Shown: positions 32,813-41,570 of the stretch, piece after piece
Position numbering within the stretch: position 1 is the first letter of the stretch
Layout: every line of letters starts with the position of its first letter
Source: Paenibacillus jilunlii
GTDB taxonomy: Bacteria > Bacillota > Bacilli > Paenibacillales > Paenibacillaceae
Length of the DNA: 52,111 nucleotides
Reading direction: 5' to 3'
NCBI RefSeq assembly: GCF_900102965.1
Contig: NZ_FNGM01000025.1
Coordinates: 1 to 52,111 of the forward strand
The notes under the pieces: generated by a model
The model's input: the letters and a program-made list of their open reading frames with translations, nothing else
What the model was told of the DNA's origin: nothing
Database searches by the model: none
Program-made: the position numbers and the translations under genes

Positions 32813-33004
32813 GGATTCCCCTAAAGGATAGTCAACTATGAAATCTATCAGATACTATGCTTCTACTAAGCTTCGTGTTTTATTGACACGGATCGAGCTT
32901 CTGACAGGTTTTTTTGTTGTATGTGTCGGAATTCACGGCTGAATGCAATTGAAATGCATATAATGGTAAGACTTCAATAGCTGAATCAGAATAGAGGAAG
33001 AAAT

Positions 33005-34435
33005 ATGGCAGTAGACAAACAATGCAAAAATCTGTACAGGAGCCCCAGCCCCGCGCAGTGCATGGAGCATTACGGCTGCATTTATGAGAACAATCATCTG
33101 ATCACCTTGCTGGTGGACCCTGCGGACGGTTCCATCACCGATGCCAACCGCGCAGCCTGTGATTTCTACGGGTATCCGCTCCGCATCTTCCGCAAGCTCC
33201 ATATTACCGATCTGCAGGCGGATCAAGCATCCGGGATGGAAACATTCATCAAGCACGGGATGCCTGGCGGGGAGCATGGCAGAAACAGGGTTTATATGGA
33301 CAAGCACCTGCTCGCGGGAGGACAGCAGATCGATGTGGAGATCCACACCGGGATGATGTCCATGCTGGGGAAGTCATGTATCTATACAGTGATTCACGAC
33401 ATTAGCGAACGTGTGCGCTCAGAGCAGCGGCTTCGGGAGAGTGAGGAGCGGTACAGGGATCTGGTCGAGCTATGCCCCGAAGCCATCCTGGTCTACAGCG
33501 GAGGCATGATTCTGTTTGCTAACAAGCAAAGTGAAAAAATGTTTGGCAAAAAGAAAAAAGAGATGATCGGCCAGAGGATCGAAGCTTTTTTTAGCGAGGA
33601 TTACCTTAAAAGCGCCAAATACAACAAGCTAATGGCCTGGGGGGCAACGGTCAAAGAGAGATTCCGCATTGAACAGCGGCTGATCCGTTATGACAAACGG
33701 ATTTTTGATGTGGAGATTTCAGGGGTGCCGATCATTTATGAGGAAGAAAAAGCGCTGCAGCTGGTGCTGAGGGACATCACGGAGAGCAAAAAGGAAGTGG
33801 AGCGGGCGGTGAAGCTGCAGAATCACCGGCATACCGTAGCTTTTCCGCTGGAAGACAAGGCAGAGCTGGAGAAGCTGTATATTCCGGCACGAACCCTTAG
33901 CGGGGATTTCTTCATTTTTCATAAGATTGATGAGGAGCGGGTGATCGGCATGATCGGTGATGTGACCGGCAAGGGGATCACGGCCGCACTGAACATATCG
34001 GCTCTCCGGGTGCTGTTTGCGGATTGTCTGGAGGTTACCGTTGATCCGCTGCAGGCCATCAAGGAGCTGAACCAGAAGGCAATGCTGCATCTGGGCGAAG
34101 ATTATATTGCCGCCTGCTGCTTTCAGCTCGATTTTGGAGCAGGTGTGCTGAAGGCGGCGGGTGCAGGGATTAATGAATTTATCTATGTGCCAAAGGATCA
34201 GGATAGCCAATGTCTTACGGTTAGGGGCGCGCCGCTTGGCATGTTCGGAAACAGCGAGTTTGAGGAGATTACCGTCCCCTTTTCCTCTGGCGACCGTTTT
34301 TGCTTCTACAGCGACGGGATGGAGCTTCTCTTTGGCACTCAGGAACTGAGCCGCAGCTATGAGTATCTGACCGATAAAGTTGCTGATGCTTCGCTGCAGG
34401 ATGACTGCACCTGGCTTAACCTGAGCATTAAATGA
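33005..34435 (+). CDS. PAS-PAS-PP2C serine phosphatase (RsbU/SpoIIE type)
   Basis: A 476-residue cytoplasmic sensor phosphatase. The start is ATG 33005 behind AGAGGAAG; a TATAAT at 32959-32964 is the probable -10. Two PAS domains (about 28-140 and 145-262, the second opening with LRESEERYRDLVELCPEAIL) precede a PP2C-type catalytic domain at about 275-475. That domain shows metal-binding blocks at Asp319 (MIGDVTGKG), YSDGME and DDCTWL. In partner-switching systems such enzymes dephosphorylate the STAS protein, here presumably the one at 36882. It heads a four-gene operon. Confidence 0.92.
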   Translation: MAVDKQCKNLYRSPSPAQCMEHYGCIYENNHLITLLVDPADGSITDANRAACDFYGYPLRIFRKLHITDLQADQASGMETFIKHGMPGGEHGRNRVYMDKHLLAGGQQIDVEIHTGMMSMLGKSCIYTVIHDISERVRSEQRLRESEERYRDLVELCPEAILVYSGGMILFANKQSEKMFGKKKKEMIGQRIEAFFSEDYLKSAKYNKLMAWGATVKERFRIEQRLIRYDKRIFDVEISGVPIIYEEEKALQLVLRDITESKKEVERAVKLQNHRHTVAFPLEDKAELEKLYIPARTLSGDFFIFHKIDEERVIGMIGDVTGKGITAALNISALRVLFADCLEVTVDPLQAIKELNQKAMLHLGEDYIAACCFQLDFGAGVLKAAGAGINEFIYVPKDQDSQCLTVRGAPLGMFGNSEFEEITVPFSSGDRFCFYSDGMELLFGTQELSRSYEYLTDKVADASLQDDCTWLNLSIK

Positions 34436-34450
34436 ATGAAGGAGTGTACT

Positions 34451-34843
34451 ATGAACGCTGTTCAAAAGGAAATTCGGCTCTATGGATTGGAGCAGCATCA
34501 GGGAATCATCGACGGAATTATTCAGGAGCTTGGACTGGAGGACTATGCGTTTGATATTCGGCTGATTCTAATTGAGGCCATCACCAATGCCTATTATCAC
34601 GGTAATCTTAGCGACTGCACCAAGCCGATTATTGTCCGGTATCTGCTTAGCGGCAAGCGGCTTGAGCTCCAGGTCGAGGACTCCGGAGAAGGATCAGGGT
34701 CTTTGGTGTTCCCGGAAGCGATCAGCGGTGATGAACTGCTGGATGAAGGCGGGAGAGGCCTGTACCTTATCCGCTGCTTCTCCGACAAGGCAGAGATGGT
34801 TCGCAACACCATGTACATAAGCAAGTGTGTATGTCCCACGTAG
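34451..34843 (+). CDS. RsbW-like anti-sigma / serine-protein kinase (HATPase_c)
   Basis: A 130-residue GHKL-fold kinase. The start is ATG 34451, six bases after AAGGAG. N-box LIEAITNAYYHGNL (Asn46), D-box VEDSGEGSG, G-box DEGGRGLYLIRCF. Proteins of this type phosphorylate a STAS antagonist and sequester a partner, classically a sigma factor. No sigma gene is in the operon, so the partner is either encoded elsewhere or not a sigma factor. It is tightly spaced (15 bases) after the phosphatase. Confidence 0.92.
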   Translation: MNAVQKEIRLYGLEQHQGIIDGIIQELGLEDYAFDIRLILIEAITNAYYHGNLSDCTKPIIVRYLLSGKRLELQVEDSGEGSGSLVFPEAISGDELLDEGGRGLYLIRCFSDKAEMVRNTMYISKCVCPT

Positions 34844-34864
34844 ACTGATAAAGGAGAGAATCCT

Positions 34865-36889
34865 GTGAAATTGAGTTTGAGTTTGAAAGTAAAAATAAGC
34901 ATTCTGCTGTTTCTGATTATCAGTGTGCCTTTGGCGATTTCAGGCATTATTTCTTATAATCTGGCCTCTAACACACTGCAGCAGACCATTGAAGAGGAGC
35001 TGCGCGATACTACAGCCTCGGCAGCAAAAGCGGTTGATTCCGAACTGGAGGCTGTGGGGAGTTATCTTAATATCGCGAGCAAAAACGATACTCTGGCAGC
35101 TTTTGCCGCCAACCCTGCGGGTGAGGCTGCCAAACAACTGGCGTACGCCTATATTTCCGGGATACAGCAGGATCATGCGAAGCAGCTGGAGTCGTTAATG
35201 ATCGCCGGCACCGACGGACAAGTGCTGCTGACCAGCAGCCCGGAGAATCCTGGCTTAAGTATCCAGGACCGGGATTATTTTCAGCAGGCCCTGCAGGGGA
35301 AAGAGGCAATCAGTGAAGTCCTTTTCTCCAAAGAGAGCAACCAGCATATTGTCGCCATCGCCCGGCCGCTTCAGCAGAATGGACAAGTTACCGGTGTACT
35401 GATCGGAACGGTTATGTTCAATTCCCTGTCATCTCCGGTAGCGGAGGTCAAGATTGGTGACAGCGGATATGGATACATGATCGACCGGACGGGCCTGATT
35501 GTCTATCATCCGGAACAAGGCAAGATTCTTAAGGAGACACTGGACGGCAACAGCAACAAGGAATTGAATGCGCTCGTTCAGGTCATGAAAAGCGGCAAGG
35601 CCTCCGACGGCTTCTACACCTATGAAGGCGTACATAAATATATGTCCTTCCAGCCTGCCGGGAACTGGGTAGTGGCCACTACCGCCAATGTTCAGGATTA
35701 TATGGCCCCGGCAACGGAAATCCGCAACACGACACTGATCATTATTATAGCCTTCATATTGATCGCCTTGCTGGTGGCCTATTTCTTCACTACGCGGAAT
35801 ATTGTAAATCCGATTATCAAGCTGGAGCAAGCCATGTCCCGTGCCGGTGAAGGCAATCTGACCGTTCATACCTCCATCCGCTCGGGAGACGAGCTGCAGG
35901 AGCTTAGTGAAGCTTTCAATACGATGATTGACAAGCAGAAGGCCATCATTGAAAAGGTAAGGGCAGGCTCGGTCTCCCTGACCTCCATGTCGGAAGAAAT
36001 GGCAGCCTCTTCGGAGGAGATCAGCGCATCGATTGAGGAGATCAGCTCCAGTACCCAGGAAATTGCCGCTGGAGCGGAGAACAACAACCAGTCTGTTGTA
36101 AATGCCTCCCAGGTGCTGGTGCAGCTCTCCAGTCTGGTGCAGATGGCCCAGAGCAAAGCGGCGGCTACTTCCGGCAATGCGGATGTCACCAATCAGGCGG
36201 CCCAGCGGGGAAGAGCGCAGGTGATGGACACCGTTGAAGCGATGAACACCATCAGCAGCAGCACGTTGGAGACAGAGGAGCAGCTGCGGGCAGTCAGTGA
36301 GCTGTCAGACCAGGTATCCACCATCATTGGCACGATCAACGCAATTGCCCAGCAAACCAATTTGCTGGCACTTAATGCGGCTATTGAAGCGGCACGGGCG
36401 GGGGAACATGGCCGGGGCTTCAGTGTGGTAGCCGAAGAGGTGCGGAAGCTGTCGGATGAAACCCATAGGCAGGCGACGGAAATTTCGGCGCTGGTGAGCG
36501 ACATGGTTTCGCGGATTACGCAGGCGGTAGACTCCATGAGGGGGGCAACAGAGGCGGTTGAGGGCGGCGTACGCGTGGTGACCGAGACGGATCACGCTTT
36601 TGTGCATATTATCAATTCCGTTGAGCTCATTACGGACAGTGTCAAAGAGATTCTCGATATTACCCAGGACGAGGTGGCAACCTCGGATCAGATTATCAAG
36701 CTGATTGATTCCATGGGTACCATTTCGGAACTGGCAGCCATCAACAGCGAGAATGTATCCAGTGCGACAGAGGAGCAGGCGGCAACCGTGACAAACTTTG
36801 CAGCTTCAGCCCAGGAAGTAAGCGCCATGGCGAATGAACTGGAGATTCTCGTAGAGAAATTTATAATCAGGGGTGAGCAGGTTGAGTGA
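34865..36889 (+). CDS. Methyl-accepting chemotaxis protein with dCACHE-type sensor
   Basis: A 674-residue chemoreceptor. The start is GTG 34865 behind AAAGGAGAG. Membrane segment at about 10-30; extracellular double-CACHE-like domain to about 285 (motifs DRDYFQQAL, GYGYMIDRTGLIVYHP); second segment at about 289-311; HAMP at about 312-368. The signalling domain has the hairpin tip NLLALNAAIEAARAGEHGRG at about 499-520. It is unusual in lying between an RsbW-like kinase and a STAS protein, with which it overlaps by 8 bases. No other che gene is nearby. Confidence 0.93.
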   Translation: MKLSLSLKVKISILLFLIISVPLAISGIISYNLASNTLQQTIEEELRDTTASAAKAVDSELEAVGSYLNIASKNDTLAAFAANPAGEAAKQLAYAYISGIQQDHAKQLESLMIAGTDGQVLLTSSPENPGLSIQDRDYFQQALQGKEAISEVLFSKESNQHIVAIARPLQQNGQVTGVLIGTVMFNSLSSPVAEVKIGDSGYGYMIDRTGLIVYHPEQGKILKETLDGNSNKELNALVQVMKSGKASDGFYTYEGVHKYMSFQPAGNWVVATTANVQDYMAPATEIRNTTLIIIIAFILIALLVAYFFTTRNIVNPIIKLEQAMSRAGEGNLTVHTSIRSGDELQELSEAFNTMIDKQKAIIEKVRAGSVSLTSMSEEMAASSEEISASIEEISSSTQEIAAGAENNNQSVVNASQVLVQLSSLVQMAQSKAAATSGNADVTNQAAQRGRAQVMDTVEAMNTISSSTLETEEQLRAVSELSDQVSTIIGTINAIAQQTNLLALNAAIEAARAGEHGRGFSVVAEEVRKLSDETHRQATEISALVSDMVSRITQAVDSMRGATEAVEGGVRVVTETDHAFVHIINSVELITDSVKEILDITQDEVATSDQIIKLIDSMGTISELAAINSENVSSATEEQAATVTNFAASAQEVSAMANELEILVEKFIIRGEQVE

Positions 36890-37160
36890 GATTGTAATGG
36901 AAATGCCGGAGATGTTCTCCGTGGAAGAGGCCAGTGAATTCAGAGAAAAGATCAGGGGGCATATTGAAGACGGGTTCTCCAGCTTTGTGCTTGATTTTGG
37001 CGGCTGCGCCTTTATCGACAGCACCGGGCTTGGGGTGATTGTGAGCTCTTACAAGAAATGCGTGGAGAATGGCGGCACCATAAAGCTTAAGGCAATGAAT
37101 GCCAATGTGCTGAAGATTTTCGAATTAACCAGATTGACCCATGTGTTTGAAATTTTATAA
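36882..37160 (+). CDS. STAS-domain anti-sigma factor antagonist (RsbV/SpoIIAA type)
   Basis: A 92-residue single STAS domain. The phosphorylatable Ser47 lies in FIDSTGLGVI, and the family ending is LKIFELTRLTHVFEI. The start is ambiguous: TTG 36882 is favoured with AGGGGTG six bases upstream; GTG 36873 is in frame but overlaps that site. It overlaps the end of the chemoreceptor gene, showing translational coupling. It is the expected substrate of both the kinase at 34451 and the phosphatase at 33005. Confidence 0.92.
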   Translation: MSEIVMEMPEMFSVEEASEFREKIRGHIEDGFSSFVLDFGGCAFIDSTGLGVIVSSYKKCVENGGTIKLKAMNANVLKIFELTRLTHVFEIL

Positions 37161-37173
37161 AAGCATATATGCA

Positions 37174-37221
37174 ACAGCAGCGGCTGCGCCGTCCCCTGAA
37201 GGACAACGCAGCCGCTGCTGT
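37174..37221. terminator. Long hairpin between convergent STAS and CBS genes
   Basis: ACAGCAGCGGCTGCG (37174-37188) and CGCAGCCGCTGCTGT (37207-37221) form a perfect 15-bp stem. No immediate T run follows on plus, and only a distant one on minus, but the convergent position supports a terminator role. Confidence 0.6.
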
Positions 37222-37246
37222 ATGCAGAGGGAGAACCGAACATAAA

Positions 37247-37651
37247 CTAATCGGTAATATTCCGGGTGTAATATTCAATGATATCCTTCCGGCGGATAAT
37301 GCCCAGAAAGATTCCCTTGTCATCGACAACCGGGACGAAGTTCTGGTCAGCCGCCAGTGTCAGCATATCCTCCATCTGGGCGTGGATCTCGACGCTCTCG
37401 TTGTGGACATGCTGCTGAATTTCGCTTACGGTCACTTCACGCATATTCTCAAAATTCAGGCCGGCCGTATTCTTGAATTTCCACAATAAATCGCCTTCGG
37501 ATAAGGTTCCTACATATTTGCCTTCTTCATTAATAATCGGGATGGCTGAATAATAATGATGCTCCAGTTGTTCAAGGGCTTCCAGCATAGTGATCGAAGA
37601 GGTAATGTACGATACCTGGTCTTTGGGCAGCAAAAAGGCGGATATTTCCAT
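37247..37651 (-). CDS. Two-CBS-domain protein
   Basis: A 134-residue protein of two tandem CBS domains (about 5-60 and 72-130), which bind adenosyl nucleotides and act as energy or ligand sensors. The start is ATG 37651 (MEISAFLLPKDQVSYI), nine bases after AAGGAG. The frame is open far upstream into the kinase gene's end, but without a site. Conserved ends such as YVGTLSEGDLLWKF and FLGIIRRKDIIEYY are clear. There is no catalytic domain attached, so it is a stand-alone regulator of the YhcV type; the partner is unknown. A CGCAT..ATGCG hairpin (37718-37744) lies in the gap to the kinase gene. Confidence 0.9.
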   Translation of the reverse strand: MEISAFLLPKDQVSYITSSITMLEALEQLEHHYYSAIPIINEEGKYVGTLSEGDLLWKFKNTAGLNFENMREVTVSEIQQHVHNESVEIHAQMEDMLTLAADQNFVPVVDDKGIFLGIIRRKDIIEYYTRNITD

Positions 37652-37790
37652 AAGCATTAGCTCCTTCGCAGCTGATTTTTGTGATAACGGTATTCTTATT
37701 AAAACACAGATTGGCATGCAAACGCATATAAAAATGCGATTTGCGGTGCTGGGATACCCCGGCGGCCTTGGCCAGGGCGGAGGGAAGCGT

Positions 37791-40700
37791 TCATTTTCCC
37801 TCCGGTTTACCCGGCTCCGGTATCGTAAAAGAGACAGAGGTTCCTTGTCCCGGCTCACTCTGAATTGACAGTCCGCGGCCATACAATTGGGTCAGACGGC
37901 GGTTGGTATTGAGCAGGCCGATTCCTCCGCTGACCTTGCGGGAATTGTCCAGGAGGCGGCTGACCTGTTCCTGCGTCATGCCTTTCCCGTTGTCCCTGAC
38001 CTCGAAGAAAGTGAAGCCTCCGCTGCTGCGAATGCGGATGGTCAGCAATCCGCCGCGCGAGCGGCTCAGCAGTCCGTGTCTGACCGCGTTCTCCACCAGG
38101 GGCTGCAGTGTGAGCGGCGGGAGTGAAGTATTGATCCCGTCCTCGATATCCCATTCGACGGCCAGCCTTTCTTCGAACCGGGCTTGCTCGATATACACAT
38201 AAGCCCGGACCAGCTCGAGTTCATGGGAGAGCGCAACCCGCTGATGCGAATTCATATAATCGAAGCTGATCCGCAGATAGGAGGAGAACGCCTCGCTGAG
38301 ATCGCGCATTTTTGCAGTATCGATTTCGCTTAAGGCCATAATTGAATTTAAAGTGTTGAACAAAAAATGCGGCTGTATCTGCGCCTGGAGATAGGCGGCT
38401 TCCATGCGCAGCATCTCATCAATGGATTGCTTCAGCCCTGTCAGCGAACGGACTCTGTATTTCAGCTCCAGCCCGTCAACCGGTTTGACCAGGTAATCGT
38501 TCGCACCGGACAGAAATCCGGTATAAATGTCTTCAGGCTGTGTGCGTGCCGTCAGCAGCAGAATGGGCAGCTCCGATAATGAAAAACGCTCACGAACGAT
38601 TCGCGTCAGCTCATAGCCGGAGATGTGCGGCATCATCACATCGGCGATCAGGAGATCCCATTGCTCCGTTCCCAGCAGGTTCAAGGCTTCATGAGCGCCC
38701 AGCGCGGTCCTGATATTGTAATTCTCAGAAGAGAGGATACTGGCCAGTACCTTGAGGTTGACGGAATCATCATCCACGGCCAGAATATGGATCCGGCGGC
38801 CGTCCCCGCCTGATTCTCCCGAATGCGAAGCACTCCAGATCGTGGACAAGTCTGCGAGAGGACTGTGTGCCGGAACGGAAGGTCTGGTCGACTCCGTATT
38901 CTTTGCCATCTCTTGGCTGGAGAAGACGGAAGCAGGCTGGTCTGTTACTTCTGCCAGAGGAAGAGTGAAGGTGAACTCTGAGCCTTGGCCTGGTTGGGAA
39001 CGGGCCGTCAGGGTTCCATGATGAAGCTCAACGAGCTGTTTGCAAATGCTCAGCCCGAGGCCGATTCCGCCCCCGTCATTAATTCCCTGCTGCCCTTGCT
39101 CATAGCGCTTGAATATCCGGCTGAGTGTCTCCTCATCCATACCGGCTCCTGTATCGGAAACATGAATGAGCATTTGTTTGCCCTGCGTTTCGGCAGTTAC
39201 GGCTATACTGCCTTCAATGGTATATTTGACTGCATTGTGCAGCAGATTGAATAGAATCTGGACCAGACGTTTCTCGTCTGCGAACACAGGAGGGAGAGAG
39301 TCCGCAATGTTGTTTTTCATTGTGAGCGCCCGGCCCTCTGTCATAAATTCGAACATATCAATCACACCGGAAACCACCGATTGGATGGGCAGCGGCTCCC
39401 GCTGCAGTTCAATCCGTTTATCCTGAAGCCGGGTTACATCCAGCAGGTCATTCAGCAGATGTGACATCCGGCGGCTGATGGTCAGGAGCAGGTCCATGTC
39501 CTGGACACTTTTTGGGTCCATTACCGTATGTTCCTTGGCTGCGACAGTCTGGGCAATACTGATAATGCCATGAAGCGGCGACCTCAGCTCATGCGAAGTA
39601 TTCGCCAGGAATTGGTCTTTGAGACGGTCATTTTCCTGCAGTTGCCGGTTCAGCTTGATGTTTTCCTCAGAATTACGGAAATAACGCTTGAACCAATAAG
39701 CGGAGAAACCAATGATTGCCGCAATAATATCAACGGGATAAAAGAAGTTGCTGGTGTTTCCCCTGGATTCAACAACCCCCCAAAGCACACTGGACAGGAT
39801 GGCGACCGCGGCAAACAGCAAAAATACGGCATCCTCTTGTTTCTTCAGCACCATTTGCACAATCTTCCAGACAACACCGGCTACAGGGAGCAGATACAAA
39901 ATACTGAACAAGGGAATAGTGTACAGAATAAATTCTGCAGGCATAATTACGATAAAAGCTGAATACAAACCCAGTACCGCAGCATAGCTTCTGAAAAGAA
40001 TACCGGAATTCGGCCTTCCCGAGAAGCTTTGTGACAGCTGCAGCATAAAAAAAGACAGCCACATATAAGACAAAAGCTTAATCTTCAGCAGCCAAGTATA
40101 ATTTATCGGCAGCCAGAGCTTCAGCAGGATATCATTATCCGAGATGATGGACATGCCGACTGCGACAAGAAGCAGGAAAAAAAGTAAAAAGACTTTTTGC
40201 CGGTTAAAGCAATATAAGATCCCTGCATACAAGGCGTGCAGCAGCATAATAATGAATGCGACCAGCTGAAAGCCAATGGAATACCAGCGCTCGGTGTCTA
40301 CCGCAGCCTGTGTACCAAAGCGGATGGAGCGGACAATCCCCCCTTTCTGGGGATGGTCGAAGTTGGAGACACGGACGAGCAGCTCAATCTCCTGCTTTTC
40401 TCCGGCTGTATAAGTCGCGGTGTAGGACACTGCCCTAGGGGTATAACCTTCCTTGTATTCCGCCAAACGGCCAAAGGGATTCTCCTTCTGTCCGTTAATC
40501 TCAATCTCCGAGGCCGCCTGAATGCGCTGAATCCAGAAACCGTAGGGGTCTTTTAGCGGCTGGCCGGTCAGAATCCGCAGTCTGTATGTCCCGTATCCGA
40601 AGGAGGAATGGCCTTCTTTCATAAATCCGCTGCTCCAGTCACCCGGAACTTTCACAAGACCATGCTTCTCCATGTCTCTACCGGACTGCGGGAAATCCTC

Positions 40701-40949
40701 ATGTGTTAAAAATTGTTCAGGGTAAAATTCCCATTCGCCATCCAATGTAATAGATCGGGAGTTTTCTATATCAAAGCTGCGCAAATCCAGCTCGCCCTGA
40801 ACCGCCTGTGGATGCTCCGGAGCAACGTAGGTGTTGAACCACAGGATGCGCACACCTGTCAGAATGGCCAGATACAGCAAGGCAATCAATATATTTTTCA
40901 GAAAGAAAGTAATGGGCTTCTTTATCATAAATTTTTTATTCCACATCAA
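37791..40949 (-). CDS. 7TM hybrid sensor with two kinase modules flanking a receiver
   Basis: A 1052-residue membrane protein. TTG 40949 or ATG 40946 is the start; AGAGGAAAA is rather far upstream (11-14 bases). Order: membrane segment at about 15-35; extracellular jelly-roll domain at about 60-215 resembling 7TMR-DISMED2 or glycosidase-2 sugar-binding folds (SITLDGEWEFYPEQF); seven membrane helices at about 225-430. HisKA has His453 (NTSHELRSPLHGI) and HATPase has GIGLGLSI. The receiver has Asp770 (LLIADVMMPH). Then a second kinase of LytS/YesM type has His861 (QIQPHFLFNTLNSI) and its own ATPase domain (PLVENAVRHGL, GIGLLNTNRRL). Carbohydrate-like ligand sensing is plausible; the downstream target is unknown. 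Confidence 0.92.
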   Translation of the reverse strand: MMWNKKFMIKKPITFFLKNILIALLYLAILTGVRILWFNTYVAPEHPQAVQGELDLRSFDIENSRSITLDGEWEFYPEQFLTHEDFPQSGRDMEKHGLVKVPGDWSSGFMKEGHSSFGYGTYRLRILTGQPLKDPYGFWIQRIQAASEIEINGQKENPFGRLAEYKEGYTPRAVSYTATYTAGEKQEIELLVRVSNFDHPQKGGIVRSIRFGTQAAVDTERWYSIGFQLVAFIIMLLHALYAGILYCFNRQKVFLLFFLLLVAVGMSIISDNDILLKLWLPINYTWLLKIKLLSYMWLSFFMLQLSQSFSGRPNSGILFRSYAAVLGLYSAFIVIMPAEFILYTIPLFSILYLLPVAGVVWKIVQMVLKKQEDAVFLLFAAVAILSSVLWGVVESRGNTSNFFYPVDIIAAIIGFSAYWFKRYFRNSEENIKLNRQLQENDRLKDQFLANTSHELRSPLHGIISIAQTVAAKEHTVMDPKSVQDMDLLLTISRRMSHLLNDLLDVTRLQDKRIELQREPLPIQSVVSGVIDMFEFMTEGRALTMKNNIADSLPPVFADEKRLVQILFNLLHNAVKYTIEGSIAVTAETQGKQMLIHVSDTGAGMDEETLSRIFKRYEQGQQGINDGGGIGLGLSICKQLVELHHGTLTARSQPGQGSEFTFTLPLAEVTDQPASVFSSQEMAKNTESTRPSVPAHSPLADLSTIWSASHSGESGGDGRRIHILAVDDDSVNLKVLASILSSENYNIRTALGAHEALNLLGTEQWDLLIADVMMPHISGYELTRIVRERFSLSELPILLLTARTQPEDIYTGFLSGANDYLVKPVDGLELKYRVRSLTGLKQSIDEMLRMEAAYLQAQIQPHFLFNTLNSIMALSEIDTAKMRDLSEAFSSYLRISFDYMNSHQRVALSHELELVRAYVYIEQARFEERLAVEWDIEDGINTSLPPLTLQPLVENAVRHGLLSRSRGGLLTIRIRSSGGFTFFEVRDNGKGMTQEQVSRLLDNSRKVSGGIGLLNTNRRLTQLYGRGLSIQSEPGQGTSVSFTIPEPGKPEGK

Positions 40950-40990
40950 ACGATTGTTTTCCTCTTTCTAGGTACACTTTAGAATCCAAT

Positions 40991-41036
40991 AAAAAAGGAT
41001 ACAGCATCCCTCGAATTGCCCAGAGAGCTATATCCT
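40991..41036 (-). terminator. Terminator of the VOC protein gene
   Basis: On the minus strand AGGATATAGC (from 41036) pairs with GCTGTATCCT (to 40996), 9 of 10, followed by TTTTTT. It lies 27 bases beyond the VOC stop and upstream of the kinase gene. Confidence 0.85.
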
Positions 41037-41062
41037 GATCTTAGTTGAATGAAGAATGGAGC

Positions 41063-41497
41063 TTAAGCGTTGCCAGCGCCCTGGCCGTTATCATGACTTA
41101 GCTGCCAGATGATCCCGAATTTGTCTTTTAGGCTACCGTAGCATTTGCTCCAGAAGGTTTCCTGCAGCTCCATGATGACTGTGCCGCCTTCTTTCAGCTT
41201 GTTGAACCAGTCCTTGATTTTGCCGGCATCGTCATTGGTCAGAGTAAGGTTGACGTTGTTCCCTTCCACATAAGACATGCCAGGGAAAACATCCGAGAAC
41301 ATCACAGGACTGCCGTCAATGAACAGCATGGCGTGCATCACCAGATGCTTGGCCTCCTCCGGAAGAGGGTGGGAAGGGTCTGGGGGTGCTTCTCCAAAGG
41401 TCATAATCCGCGGAGCTTCTGTTCCAAATACTTCGGCATAAAACTCCACAGCTTCACGGGCATTCCCATTAAAATTGAAATACACATTAATTGCCAC
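41063..41497 (-). CDS. VOC-superfamily protein (PhnB/glyoxalase-like)
   Basis: A 144-residue protein of the vicinal-oxygen-chelate fold, PhnB-like subgroup. The start is GTG 41497, eight bases after AGGAG, giving MAINVYFNFNGNAREAVEFY as relatives start; the frame is open to 41548. Typical blocks are EVFGTEAPRIMTFGEAP, HAMLFIDGSPVMFSDV and ELQETFWSKCYGSLKDKFGIIWQL. Members bind small molecules or catalyse diverse metal-dependent reactions; the reaction here is not predictable. It is a monocistronic gene with its own terminator. Confidence 0.9.
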   Translation of the reverse strand: MAINVYFNFNGNAREAVEFYAEVFGTEAPRIMTFGEAPPDPSHPLPEEAKHLVMHAMLFIDGSPVMFSDVFPGMSYVEGNNVNLTLTNDDAGKIKDWFNKLKEGGTVIMELQETFWSKCYGSLKDKFGIIWQLSHDNGQGAGNA

Positions 41498-41570
41498 AGC
41501 CTTCACTCCTCTAAGATTGTTAATGTAAGGCAAGCGCTTGATTTCCACATTGTATCATGTGCTTGTCCAT

